Assembly (NCBI GenBank): GCA_001584585.1
Contig: LSYV01000005.1
Location: 1,617,442 to 1,652,318, forward strand
Reading direction: 5' to 3'
DNA from: Gonium pectorale
Taxonomy: Eukaryota; Chlorophyta; Chlorophyceae; Chlamydomonadales; Volvocaceae
Length of the DNA stretch: 34,877 nucleotides
The notes beneath the pieces were generated by a model, which worked only from the letters and a program-made list of their open reading frames with translations, did not search any database and had not been told where the DNA came from. Every line of letters begins with the position of its first letter. Position 1 is the stretch's first letter. Positions 1-13,000 of the stretch are shown here, piece after piece. The position numbers and the translations under genes are program-made.

Positions 1-1420
1 TCGGGAGCGGATGAGCCGCCCCCGTCAGGGCCTCTCGGCGGGGGTTCTCTTTCCGCAAAATGCACACGGGTTCGCGATGTTGATGCTGCCACCATGAACT
101 CGCTTGCACCACCGGGACGTGAGGGGTGGCCGCTGTGCGTGGGCTGCGGCAGACCCATGGGTCGCCACCTCATCAGGTGGCCATCGATGAAGCCAGCTGG
201 CCAGCCGGCCCAGCCCCGGCAGGGGCTAAACTCTGCTTGGGGCAAACTGCTGCTCGAACCTGTACCGCCCTAGCTGGGACGCTTAGGACATAGACACATA
301 GCCTGGGGACACAGCGCGTACGATAGGCGTGCGCATCTGCCCGCCTCACCTGTTAGCCGGCTTCCGCAACCGGGCCGGGCACTTCAAACCATGCCCGCTA
401 AGGGGGAGACTTGAGGAGAGACTCGAATTATGAGGCTCCGGCGACTTGGTTTCCAATTGCTTGGCAAATAGCAGTTGTTCTTAGGAGGCTCGCTGGCGGC
501 GGCCCATAAAGCGCTGCTTGACCTGGCTTTGGCGGGGTCCAGGGCACATAGCGCTTACTGAAAGCTTAATATCCTAGTACCGTGAGCGTGACGAGGGCGA
601 GACGATGATCTGCGTCCGCAATGTGACGGTGTGTGTGGAGTACAGGAGAGGTGGTGGCCGGAGCACGAACGGAGGCCAGGAGTGCTGACGGCCCTGCACG
701 TATGCACGTTGAAGGGGGAGCGTGCGTGCTAGGTACGGCGTAGTTGTGGGTGGCGCCTGCCGCAAAGCAGGAGTTGTTTTTCTTCTAGGCGTGTGCATCC
801 GTACATGCACAAGGACTAATTGATTGATTATAGTACAAACCCCTAGCACGCTCGAGGCTTAGTATTTCTTAGCACTGGCCTCGAACGGACAAGGTCCTAG
901 CAGCGTCGTACATTAGTGCCGTACGAAACGGCGGTTGGCGGGCATGCACGGGCATGTAGCGCCGTAAAACACACGAGACGTACACGAGACTCCAGGTTGA
1001 TTGGCTCGAGCGTTGGGCGGCGTGAAACCCAGAGGGCGAGTCAAGTACCGTACTCGCTCGCCGGAGTGGTGTGGCGTGTGTTGGCGCGCATCAGCATCAG
1101 CATCCGGGTTGATACAATACGTTACTTAGAAGGTCCTCGGGAGCACGGGCTGAAAGCGACGCCCGTCCGGCTGTAAAAGTGCATGCGATACCATCGATCC
1201 ATGGCTGCTGGGAATGAGCCCCGCGTGCTGCGTCCTGGTGCCTCCTCGCCCGCCCCACCCGAGCAGCACAGCGCACACAGTGCAGGCGGGGGGCACCACT
1301 GCGCTGACCCTATGACGGCCTGCATGCTGTGTACAGCGCAGTGTGAAGGCGGGCGCGAATTTGTCAGCCGCACAATGGCGGCGGTGCGGACTGTGACGGC
1401 GGCTCTGACAGACGACGCAG
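1..1420. other. unassigned sequence at the left edge
   Basis: Only short ORFs occur, with no recognisable domain, splice pattern or family similarity that I can support. Base composition is more mixed than in the coding exons. I see no tRNA, rRNA or inverted-repeat element here. Confidence 0.5.
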
Positions 1421-1425
1421 TTACA
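1421..1425 (-). terminator. possible polyadenylation signal (TGTAA) for UTP13
   Basis: The nearest TGTAA I found on the minus strand below the UTP13 stop, about 850 nt away. If used, it implies a long 3' UTR; a variant signal closer to 2276 is equally possible. Confidence 0.25.
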
Positions 1426-2275
1426 CACCTGTTGTGCCATCTGGTGTTAACTTGCGCACGTAAGCATTCCGATGCAAACCAGATGTGCACCTCCCACATG
1501 TGCTATCTTGGCCTGAAAACGCCATCCATCGCAGGTGAGTAGCTGGCCGCGCACCAAGACCTCCTCCGTCCTGCCACACACGCGCACCTAGCTTTGCCGA
1601 CTGACGCTATGATCCTACGCCTGCCTGTCTACCTGCCTGTGGGTCCTTGTCGAGGGCGCAACCGGTACTCCGAAGATCCCGTCCACACGTCTCTGCCGCG
1701 CGGCAACTTAAAGAGTATACTCATACAGCAGCGTTGGTCCACATAGATGACCCAACACGGCTGCCGATCCCCCACGGGATAAGGACTGCCCGGGGGCCCC
1801 TGATCCGTGCAGCTCGCCGCGGCCCCCACCTAAGCCGTTGTCCCCCGTCGCCAAGTCACCCCAGCATAATACCCCCAACGTTTCGCTCCGGAGCTGCGAG
1901 CTGATGCGCACCCAAAGCCACACCCCAAGCCGCGTACCCCACGCCATGCCGCCTTTCGGTGCTCGCCTGTCGGTCGGCGCTCACGAGCACCTGCCGAGCA
2001 GAGCCGGTTGTGCTCTCCTGGTTGCGCCATGCCCCAGCCCCGCCAGCCACTGCACCTGCCAAGCCGGTTAAGCCCAGCTGGTTGTTGCCCCCCCCCCCGG
2101 GCCAACAGCGCCAGCTGCACGCCACTGCTGATCAATCGCGCGCTGCCTGGCAAGCACCCATCTGTACCAAGGAACGAGGCGAAGCCCACACTAGGCTCAG
2201 GTTCCAGCGGTCCCATCGGCCCCACAAACACAATCACGGCAGCAAGCATAAGACATTGGAATGGGGCTGAAGCCC

Positions 2276-4041
2276 TCACGCCCTCCGTGCCTTCTTGGCC
2301 GGACCCGTCATGGAGCCGACCGGAAGTGTCCGGCCGCCCTTGCCGCCGCCGGGCCCCTTGGGCCCTTTGCCCGCAGCGGGAGTGGTGGGCGCGCTGGCTG
2401 CCTTGCCCCCTCCCCTGCCGCCACCGTCGCTGCCAGCGCCCGCAGCCTTAGCGGCGGCTTTCCCGCCGGCGCCGGCGCCGGCCTGCGGCACCGCCTGTGA
2501 GGGCTTGTGCTGCGGCCGCGGATGCGACTTAGGCGCCGCCATCGGCGTTGCGCCACGCGACGCGACGCCGCCGCCGCCCTGCGTCTTCTTGGCTGCCCCG
2601 GGCGTCGGCTTCGGCGTCGCGTGCGCCGACGCGCCTCCCCGGCGCCCCTCCGGCTGGGGCAGCTGCAGCGCCCGAGCCAGCACGTCCAGGTGCTGCTTGC
2701 TGCCCGGGCGGACCTTGCCGGCGGCGGCAGCCGCCGCCTTGGTCCGGGCGGCGGCGCCCTTGGCGGGCGCCGTCTTGGGCGCGATGGCGGCGGCGCGCTG
2801 CCCCTTCACCGCCGCCATCGGCGTCGCGCCGAGGGATCGCGCCGCCGCCTTCTTGGACCTCGCGCCGACGTCGGGAGTGCTGCCGCGGCTGCCTGCGGCG
2901 GCGCCGCCAGCGCCCCCGCGCTTGGCCTGCGCCGCCATCATTTGGTTGAGCTCTCGCCGTAGGGCCGCCATTTCCGCCTCGTCGTCCTCCCCCTCTCCCT
3001 CCACCTCCTCCGCATCGTCGCCCTCCTCGCCCTCCTCGTCCTCGTCCTCCTCCTCACCCGGATCGGCATCGTCCCCATCTTCGTCGCTGAGGCCCATGCC
3101 GTCGCCCTCCTCCTCCCCTTCGTCGTCGTCCCCATCCTCCTGCTCCTCCTCCTCCTCATCCCCCAGCACGGCGCCCTTCCTAGAGCCATGGCCGTTGGCG
3201 AGATGCCGAGTCCGGGGGCCCGCTTCCTCTTCCTCTTCTTCCTCCTCCTCGTCCTCCTCGGCTTCTTCGCTTGGCCCCTCCTCCTCACCCTCCTCACCCT
3301 CCTCGCCCTCCTCGCTCCCCTCGAGGCTTACCTCCATGCCATCAGCCTCCCCCTCGTCGCTATCGCTCGCAGCAGGCCCCAGGGCAGCCTCCTCCTCTTC
3401 CTCCCCGTCTCCTTCCCCGGAGCTGCCCTCCTCGCCCTCCTCGCTTTCCCCTTCCTCGCTCTCCCCAGCCCCGTTCTCACCCTCCTCCTCCTCGCCGCCA
3501 TCGTCGCCACCATCGGAACCCAGGTCAAAGTCGTCCTCAAGGTCATCCCCCGAGGGACCGTGCTCTCGGCCCTTGGCCCGCCCCGACCCGCCAGCAGCCG
3601 CAGCGGCGGCCTTCCCGGAGGGTCCCGCCCGCACCTCCTCCTCGCCCTCCTCCCCGTCCTCCTCGGACGCCCCCTCGCCGCTCCCGCTCCCGCCCGCCTG
3701 CGCGCCCTCCGCTCCATCGCCCGACGCCTCCTCCTCCTCCCCGTCGTCGTCGCTCTCCCCCTCGTCACGCTCCCGCTTGCGGCTCGCCGCCGCGCGCGCT
3801 GCCGCGAGGCGCGCCAGTATGGCCCCCTCCTCGTCCTCGTCCTCAGCCCGCCGCACAACGCCCGCCGCGGCGTCCTCCGCCTCCTCCGCCTCCGCCGCTG
3901 CGCCTCCGCCGTCCGACAGCCCCAGCACGCCCATCGACTCGAGCGTGAAGTCCAGCAGGTAGGTGGAGCGCACCAGCCGGTCCAGGCGGGCGAAGTGGCG
4001 GCCGCTGTAGGCGCTCAGGCCGGCAAGCAGCTCGCCCACGC
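2276..4041 (-). other. last UTP13 exon with acidic-then-basic low-complexity tail
   Basis: This 1.77-kb exon first finishes the conserved Utp13 domain (to about residue 887). It then enters a Glu/Asp/Ser/Gly tract from about 3905 down to 2970 (residues about 885-1197), made of long runs of Glu and Asp with SEEGE-like units. The final part is Lys/Ala/Gly rich and contains the segment GATPMAA twice. It ends with GPAKKARRA, a likely nuclear or nucleolar localisation signal. The opposite strand is open for 555 codons here only because GAG/GAC-rich coding DNA reads as Ser/Pro in antisense. Confidence 0.85.
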
Positions 4042-7000
4042 CTGCGCAAGCGGCCACGGGACCGGTCAGGTCGGTGATAGGGAGGACGGGGTTTGGGGGG
4101 AGCAACGCGGGCGCCGCCAGGGCCAGGGCCAAGACCCAGTTCTCAGAGGCCGGGCCGCCAAGCGCTACGAAGCACGACGCACTCAGGGGCACATGTAAGC
4201 CCCATGCAGACCCGGAGGCACACCGAACTCGCACGGCTTGCCTCTGCAAGCCGTCGCTGCGCAACGCGGGCCTGCTGGCTTTCCCGGCCCCGCCGGCTGT
4301 CGGCCTCCCGCCCCTTCTCACCAGGCACGCTCAGCAGCTTGGCGGGCGGGTGCGCCCGCAGCAGCGCCCCCAGCAGCGCCGCCGCCGCGTGGCAGTGCCG
4401 CGCGTTGCTGTTCCAGTCGCGGCAGTACTCCAGCGCCGCCCGCAGCCCCGCCTCGTCCGCGATGCCCGACACCAGCCCCGACAGCAGCCGGCCCAGCGGG
4501 CCGCCGGCGGCGCCCCCGACCCGCAGGTCGGCGGTCCCGGCGGTTTCGGGGCCGGAGCCGGACGCCGCCGCCGCGCGTGTGATGATGGACAGCAGGCGGC
4601 CGGGATGCCCCAGCCGGAAGGCCAGTCGCGCGGCCTCGCTGTAGTCCGCGTCGGCGAGGGCGTTGGCGAGCGCCTGCTCCGCCTCCGCCGCTGCCGTCTC
4701 GGCCTCCGCCGCCGCCACGGCGTCGGCCTCCGTCGAGTCGGCCCACACGACGACGGACGCGTCGCCGCCGCCGCTGGCCACCAGGCCCTCGCTGCCGCCG
4801 CAGCTTGTGATGGCCCACACCTGGGGCGGGTGGCGGAGCGAGGCGCAACGCGGTCGGCGCACGTCGTACGCTTCAGCGCGCCATGACTTCTGCTGGCAAA
4901 GAACGCCGCCCATTCGGCCCCGGCTACGTCCTCCGTCCACAACATACACAACCGCGTCCCCGCTTGTCCGCCCGCCCCAGCACTGCCCCGCATCGCCCCC
5001 CCTCCGCCCCGCACCTTGTCCTCGTGGTCGTCAAAGGTGTTGACGCACTCGCCGCTCGCCACGTTCCACAGCTTCAGCAGACCGTCGGCGCCGGCGCTCA
5101 GGATCTGCGGTTGCGGTTGGGGTTGGGGTTGGGGCGTTTTCGGCAGTTACGGCGGTTGAAACGGTTGCAGCTGTCCTGGCGACGGTTGCGACGGTTGCAG
5201 TGGTAGGCCTGTTGGGCCCGCCTTGGTGGTTGAAGGAGCCCGCCCCTCCCCGTTATCGGCAAGCAAGCGGGCCCCCAAGCGTCCTGCGAGCGCAAACACA
5301 TGTTGCAGCGAGCAGCCCCGTGCCTACGCGTACGTGCGCGCACAAGGCCGTACATACTGCCGCCGTACTGCTGCCGTACTATCGCCGTACCTGCGTCCCG
5401 GCGGTCAGGAACACGGCCCGCAGCACGGACGCGGTGTGGCCCTCGAAGGTGCGCAGACAAGAGGCGTCCGACAGCGACCACAGCTTGATGGTCTTGTCGC
5501 CTGGGGGCCGGGGCCGGGGGGAAGGTGAGTGGTGACGACGGGAAGCGGGTCTCAGCCCGGCGGGGTGTGTGCGAGAGTGTAGGGAGGTATGAAGAAGGAT
5601 CAAGGGAAGGCCCCCGGCCTCGCCGCACCTGACGCCGACAGCAAAGCTCGCTCCAGCGGCGCAAACTCCACCGCCCACACGCCGCGCTTGTGGCCCTTGA
5701 GCACCTTGACCTGCGGGCGGCGGGTGCCGGGGGCAGTGTTTAGGAATGCGATCTCAGTAGTGAAGCCCTGGGTGCCGGAGGGGGGGCACGGAGCAGCACT
5801 GGCGGTTTCGAGGTCAACGCGGCGTCGGCGGCAGAAGGCGGCCTCAGGCACCCTCCACCATGTGGCCACACGGAGGGTGCCACCATAGCCATCCCGCCAG
5901 CCCCGATTCGACTGACCCGGCACGGCTGCCAGCCCCCGCTGCTGACCTGCTGACCCGGGTCCAATACACGAGCCGGTCCCGACAACCGCATGCCTACTGC
6001 CAACCAGCTATGTTCCCCTGAGCATGTACTCTAGATCCAGTTCACAAACCAACCCAGATCCAGATCCACACCCCTGCCCCTGCCGGCCCACCAACCCGCA
6101 CCTGCACCAGGTCGGGCAGGCTCCACACCCGCACGGTGCGGTCCTGGCTGCCCGTAGCGCAGAGCGAGTCGGTTGGGGCAACCGCCACACAGTTGATGTC
6201 CTTGTCGTGCGCGGCGGCCGAGGACAGCGTGCGCAGCGCCGCCGGGCCGGCGGAGGCGGCGCCGCCGTTGGCGACGGCGGCGGCCGCCTTCTTGGCCTTC
6301 TTGGACGGCGGCGGCGCGCCGTCGCCGTCGGCGGTTAGGAGTTGGAGCACGGGCTCGGTGTCCCACAGCTTGATCAGCTTGTCGGAGCCGACTGAGACGA
6401 GGAAGCGCGGCGACCTGCCGGGCGGGTCCGACAAGAAAAGCAGTGCCCAGTTCAGCGGCCGTACGGTACGCTTGCGGCCGTACGGTACGTATCGTTCTCC
6501 CAGAGGTAACACGAGGTTACTCGTGTTGGAACTGATCCGGAGGCCGGGCGGTGCAAATGCGGGCTGACCCCAACACTCTGGATGTGGTGGACATTGTGGC
6601 CATGGCCCAGTACAGCTCGAGGCGGCTGTTGTTTGAGGAGGACGCGGCGGCGGCAGCGTGTGGCCTCAGTCCTGGCTGCTCCTCCGCCCCGGGAGCAAGA
6701 CGCTCCCTCAGCTTCGGGAAAAGGAAAGGAAAGTACGCCGGATCATCACAGGCGACCACCGCCACTGCCGCCGCCGCAATCAGCTTCCGTCGCATCCGGT
6801 GGCGCCGTGACACAAGAAGACGGCACAAGCGCGTCCCCGCTGTGCTGTGCTGCGCCGTGTTCTGAGCACGCCGTACATAACCCCGAAACCCCCGCTACAC
6901 AGCTACGCCATTCACCCTTCCGGGCCCCCCCTTACACACACAATCTACGCGGAGTGGTTCGTAGGTACGAGCTTATCGACTCCTCCCCCCCGTCACCTAC

Positions 7001-10000
7001 CACCAATATGGCCATACCCTGCCCCGCATGACGCTCTCCCCCGTCCGCACACCGTCCCTCTACCTGTCCACATCCTCCCACCCCACTGCCCACTCCCCCA
7101 AAACCCAGCGGCCCCCACCCACTTGCGCGCCAGCGCCACTCCGTTGACGGCTCCCACGTGCCCCACTCCGCGGCCGAGGCAGCGCCCGCTGGCCGCCTCC
7201 CACAGCCGCACCTCGTGGTCCTTGCCGCCGCTGGCAAGCACGGGCGGGTGGCCTGGGGGGTTGGCGAAGGGGCGGCAGCGGGGATGGAGATCATGGCAAC
7301 AAGCGGGAGGAGAGACGGGAGGAGAGACGAAAGGGCGGGGAGTTGAAGGGAAAGGGGAATTAAAACCGAAAGGGCGGGGAGGAAGCGGGCGGGCTTGAGC
7401 GGGGGTGCGGGCGGGAGTGCACGCGTGACACGGCGCAGCAAGTGAGTGGGTAGGGCGCGAGGGAAGCAGGCGATAGCGCGTGACGGCGTGTGGAGGTTTT
7501 CACGCCGCGCCGCGCCGCGCCGCGCCCGCAAACAGCAATCCAGGCGCTTCGGGCGTGGGCCTCAGACCAGGCTGCTCCTCCGCTTTGGGAGCGCAAGGCC
7601 CCCTCAGCTTCGGGAAAAGGAAAGGAAAGTAACGCCGGATCATCACAGGCCACCGCCGCCGCCGCAAAGCGCCGCTTACTCTTCCCAATCATCAATGGAT
7701 CCTTGCTCCCCTGACACGTGGGGCACGAACGCGTCCGCGCGCCGCCCGCTACCAGACTGTGCTGCTGCGCGCAGGCCAGCCTAGCACACGCGTACATGCC
7801 TCGCAGGCGGTCGATAACATATGCGGCCAACAGCACACACGACATCTGGAGTCATCTGGCTCCTGTTCTCGGCTCCTGAGAGGCTCACGCGGTCACGATC
7901 TTTGGGCTCTTTGGGAACATGAGCATAACCTTTGGGCTCTTTGGGAACATAAGCGTGACGATAACGTGCTGGCACGGCGTGTGGCCTCAGTCCTGGCTGC
8001 TCCTCCGCCCCGGGAGCGCAAAAGCCCCCTCAGCTTCGGGAAAAGGAAAGGAAAGTACGCCGGATCATCACAGGCCACCGCCGCCGCCGCCGCCACCGCC
8101 ATGCCCTTTCCACTGCAGCATACCCGCAGAGCAACCGCGTGGCGCGAGACTCTTCCTCCACGACCACGACCGCCAAGCCAATGCACCCGAATTACAACAC
8201 CGTGCGCCCAACCCAACACTTCCCCGTCTGCAAACCCGACGCCAACGCCCCCAAAAGGATCCCGCGGGAACAGCGATCGGGCGAGAGCCAAGTGTGCGCT
8301 GAGGCCGCCGCACCTCCGCTGGGCGCGCCGCCGTCGAGGCACAGCACGATGTCCGAGTGCCCCACAAGGCTTGCTGTACAGCTCATGTTGGACATGCCGT
8401 ATAGCCGTACGGTCTCGCTGTTTGTGGCCACGGCGATGGCGGTGGGCTCGCCGGGCGGTCCCACGAAGCGTAGGTCTGTCACCTGAACGACGGGGAGGGG
8501 GGCAGCCGAGGCGGGGGCAGCCCAAGCATTGGATGAGCACCAGATAAGCATCGCTCCAACGCAACCCCGTCAGAGGGGACGACCCCGCTGAGTGAAGGGT
8601 CCGGCGTTCCACGTGCGTAACCACCAACTGCCAACTACCAACCGCCTACCTGATCCTGGTTACCGATCAACTGCCGCGACAGCACTAGCCGCCGGTCGCC
8701 GTCCACCTCCTGCCGGGGGCAAGTCACGTGCGGTGGAGGGAGGCTACTCAGTCTCCGAAAGGGCCAGCTGTGCGACAAACCGGACGCGGGGGAGGCGGTT
8801 TGGGCGCATGCGGCTTGCTTTGTTTGCATGCATTATCACGCCAAGGGGAACACGACGGCACACGGACACACGAGCGCAAAGGCGCGGCCAACATACATGC
8901 GAGCCGCCAAGCCGCCGCCACCGGGCACCACCCCGCAACCCCAGTCGCCTCCCCGCCACGCAAAAAAAGACCACCGAAACGACGGCCGACACGCCCCAGA
9001 CTCCCGTCTCCGCACCGCCGGAGTGTAGAACAGCAGCCGAGCGTCCGCCGTCGCCGCCATCAGTCCGCAGTGCCCGCCGCTCCCGCCCGCCAGCGCCGCC
9101 GCCGCCGGCGGCAGCAGCGCAAGGTCGGTGAGCTCGCAGGCCGCGCTGCCCTGCAGCGCCACCTCGGGCGCCACCTCGGCCACGCAGACGCCCGTGTCGC
9201 TGCGCCACAGCCTGGAGGGGGAGGGGAGGAGAGGTCATTGGGTTGTTTTACATCCTCAGTAGAGAAGCGCACGCCATCCCGGTGCAGGGGACGGGTAGCA
9301 CCGCCCCTGGAGCCGCCACCGCCGCACACGCCCCGTGTAGCTACGCCCAACTGCCACCTCGCTCCTCCTCGGGGGGGATTCCCCGACGCGCCACACAGGT
9401 AGCGGCAGCGGCCTGGGTGGCAGCGGCCTGAGTTGCCATAGATGAGCGCGGCGTGTCGGGAATGTGAACGTGAGTGCACACTCTACCGGCCTACCCGCCA
9501 TCCCCCCGCCCCACTCCCCGCTTTGCCCCACCCCTCCCGCCCGCTACCCAGCCCTCCCACCCCAGCCAGCCAACCACCGGTTACCGGCCCCGCCGCCCAC
9601 CTCTCCCTCCCCCAATCCCACCCACGACACACACGCCCCCCCCCCTGCACCCACTTGATCGCTCCACGCTCGCCCACCGTGGCGAAATAGACGGCCTTCT
9701 TCGAGCCCTGGGGGACGGGGTTCCGGGAGACGGGGAGCGGGGGGGGGCGCGCAGGGAAATGACGACGCTACAGGTGGGGCAAGATCGCAGTGGCACCCAG
9801 CCGCATTCCCGCACCGCGTCGGCCTCGGTACATGTGGCTGGGAGGGGACTGATGGCGTTGGGAGCTCGGGACCCAGCAGGCGCCTCAGCCCAGGCGCGCT
9901 ACGCAACGGGCTCCGGCGTCCCTCCAACCCGCGAGACGGTGCGCGGCGCATGTGGCCGTACCGCCGCACGGTACGGCGGCAGGACGCCACGCTCAAGCGC

Positions 10001-13000
10001 ACGACCCGGGCAACACTGGGCGTGCGCCATTCGCAGGTGCCCAGGAGGTCGGCGAGCGGCGCCGCAGGCCACAGCATCGTTGTCATTGGCTCATTGGGAC
10101 GGGCCGGGCGCTCCCCCCCCGCCCGCCCGCCGGCCCCTGCCGCCGCCCCGTGCTCCCCCTCCCTCCTCCCATGTCCGTGGTCATTGCTCAGCTGGCTCGC
10201 AGGCTAAGAGCCTCCTCTCCCTGCTCCCCATCGCACCTTGGCCGCGTCCGCCGCCACCAACCGCGGCACGCCTGGGAAGGGCGCCCCGGGCGGCAACGCC
10301 GTCAGCCCCTCCACCGCCTCAAACACGGGCACTGTGGCGAGCTTGGCGCCGCTACAGGGGCAGGTGAGGGCGGGGCAGGGGCCGGGGCGGGCGCGTGAGC
10401 AGGTTAGGTTGGCGGGAGGGGCTGCTGTGTCAGCGCCGCTGGTACACGGTGCGATGTTCATTCAGCCCTCTGCACGCGAGCGATGCCAACGAGCGCTGCC
10501 AACGAGCGCTGCCAACGAGCAAGGGGCGGAACGCCGCGAGCGGCGCGCCCTTCCATGGCGGTGTCTTTCCCTCGACTCGCCTGCCGTGTAGGTGGGGCTG
10601 TAGAGTGTGCTCAGTCCGAAACGCCCTCGCCTCCCGCAGGCGCAGGCGCAGGCGAGGGCACACGAAAGCGACCCGCCCCGCCCCTCGCTCACTCGCTCAC
10701 TCACTCCTCCCGTGCCCCTGCATGCCCCCCTCGCCACGCCGTACAGCGCTGTACAGCGTCGTACAGCGTCGTACAGGGACCAGACCTCCAGAGGAAACAG
10801 CCAGCCTCCGTCTCACGGCTCACGCTGCACAGCGCCGCTTCACGATTGCGGCTGCACCCACCTGCGCAGGTCCCACACCACCACCACCTTGTCGCGGCCA
10901 CCCGTCAGCAGCAGCCAGCCGTCGGGCGACAGAGCCAGCGACGTGACGGCGCTGAAGTGGGCCTGGGGGCGGGGGTTAGGGGCGCGGGTAGGGCCGGTAA
11001 ACCGCGGGGCAACGGGGCAGCGGGGGTTGCACGCCCGGCCGGGGACCGAGGCCGAGGACCGGGGACCGGTGGGGGGCGGGGGCGGGCAGGCAGCGCGCCC
11101 CCCGCCATCTTGACTCGACCCCATGCCACCACCGCCACCACCCGCCCACAACCCGCCGACCCCGCCTGAGCGCCCGTCGCACGCGCACGCTCCGCTCCTG
11201 CTGCCGCCCCACGCCGCTCCTCGCGCCTCGCCGCGTGCCCCTCGGGCCTGCCCCTCGCCGCCACCACACCACCACTGTGCCACCTCTGCGCCTGCGAGCG
11301 CGCCGTACATGCCGTACCTTGAGGTCGTACACGCAGCTCTTGTCCACCAGGTCCCACACGCGCACGCTGCCGTCGTCTGCTGCCGTGAAGAGCTGCAGCT
11401 GCTTGGGGTGGAACATGGCGCGCAGCACCACGCCGCCGTGGCCCGCGGGTCCGCCGCCGTGGCCCGCGGGTCCGCCGCCCGGGAAGTGGTGCGTGCAGAA
11501 GCCGCCCGCCAGGTCCCACACCTGGCGGCGGGGAGGCGGGGACGGCGGCCAAAATTTGAGGGCGGGGGCGGGGGTAGGGAGGATTGCGGTGGTCGGGAGG
11601 ATTTGGGTTGTGGGTTCCCCGGGCGGGGGCGAGTTACGGTACTGTTGCTCCTACGGGGGTTGGCGGTTCGGGCGCGGGCCAGCAGGGCATTCGCCCGCCC
11701 GGCGGCCAAGCCTTTTCTTGCCTTCGTGTCGTCGGCTCCCGTGCTGCTGTGGGGGGAGCGCGGCCCAGCAGTCGACGCAGCGCACGAACCACCCCGCGCC
11801 CGCACCAGCGAGCACGGTAGGCAACGCGAGCAAACCAGGACGACATGGCTCACACGCCGCACCGCGCCTGCCCCGGCAGACGGCGATCACTGCAATCCCG
11901 ATGTGGGGCGTCGAGGGAGAACAGAATTCTGCAGAGAAAAGACATGAGCTCGAAGACCAAGGGCTCCTACGGCGTGTGGCCTCAGACCAGGCTGTTCCTC
12001 CGCTCTGGGAGCGCAAGGCCCCCTCAGCTTCGGGAAAAGGAAAGTCAAGTAACGCCGGATCATCACAGGCCACCGCCACCGCCGCAAAGCACCCGCCCCC
12101 ATTGGCTAGACGGCGATGTTGCATTCCTCCCGTTCTGGCAAGTGGGGCGCACACGCCGTCAACCAGCTTCCTCGTGCTGCTGCTCGGCGGCCAGCCAAGA
12201 ACGCGTGCGTCGCAAGCGGTCAGCAACCAGCGGCCAACCAAACACAGCCCCTGGGGTAACCTGAATCCACGTCCACTCCGCTGGGAGTGACCCGACCCGA
12301 CCCGACCCGACCCGACCCGACCTGACCCGACCCGACCCGACCCGACCCGGTCCAGCGCCAGCGGCACCCGGGGCCATGCCTGAGCGGATCCTGTGCCGCC
12401 AGCCTGCCACAGCGCCGCTCCCTTTCCCTACAAGAGGCCCAACCACCCACCCACCGGCCAGTGCCCGTGTCCGTGCCTGTGCCCCGGATCCGCGGCCCCA
12501 CGACACGGCCTGCGCGCTGAAACATCACGCGGCCCCTCCTCAGTTTGCTGTAGAGGAGTAGGCTGCGTGTTAAGTTTGCGTTGCGCCGGCGCTGGCGTTC
12601 CCGGTGCCCGAGCGCCGGTAGCAGTGCGCGTTGAATGCGGTAGGGCGTGAGCGGGAGCGGGCGTGTCCAACCGGTGCACCAGTGGCGATGCGCAACGCTG
12701 GTGCGGGCATGACGGGCAGCCTGGCGCCAGCGCAGGCACGCGCTCCCACGCTATCCGCTCTGTACCGCACCTTGACGGACCGGTCCGCGGAGGCGGTTGC
12801 CACGTAGCCGCCCGACGAGTCGATCGCCAGGTCCGCCACGGGCGCCTTGTGCGCCCGCCACGCGCGGCTCTGCGCCCCCGTGGTCATGTCGTACACCCGT
12901 ACGTGCAGCGAGCGCGTGGCCACCACGAGCGTACGGCAGTCGGGGCTGACGGCCAGCGCGGTCACTGCCTCGCCGTCCTGCGGGGGCGGGGGTACGGCAG

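Larger units (their letters stand above)
11522..12770 (-). other. UTP13 intron 3 (1.25 kb), the largest intron of the gene
   Basis: It holds family A copy 4 (11971-12090) and the CCCGA array (12291-12350). The remainder shows no coding exon, no RNA gene and no sign of a nested gene. Confidence 0.7.

Noticed and set aside
2295..3962. A 555-codon plus-strand ORF rich in Ser and Pro
   Set aside because: It is the antisense of the Glu/Asp-rich UTP13 tail; GAG and GAC read as Ser-type codons on the other strand. No independent domain or splice signals.
6656..12090. Similar short peptides encoded by all four family A repeats (ACDDPA on the minus strand)
   Set aside because: Subtypes differ by a one-base indel (tacg against taacg) and the frames are broken differently in each copy, so the similarity reflects DNA copying, not a protein.
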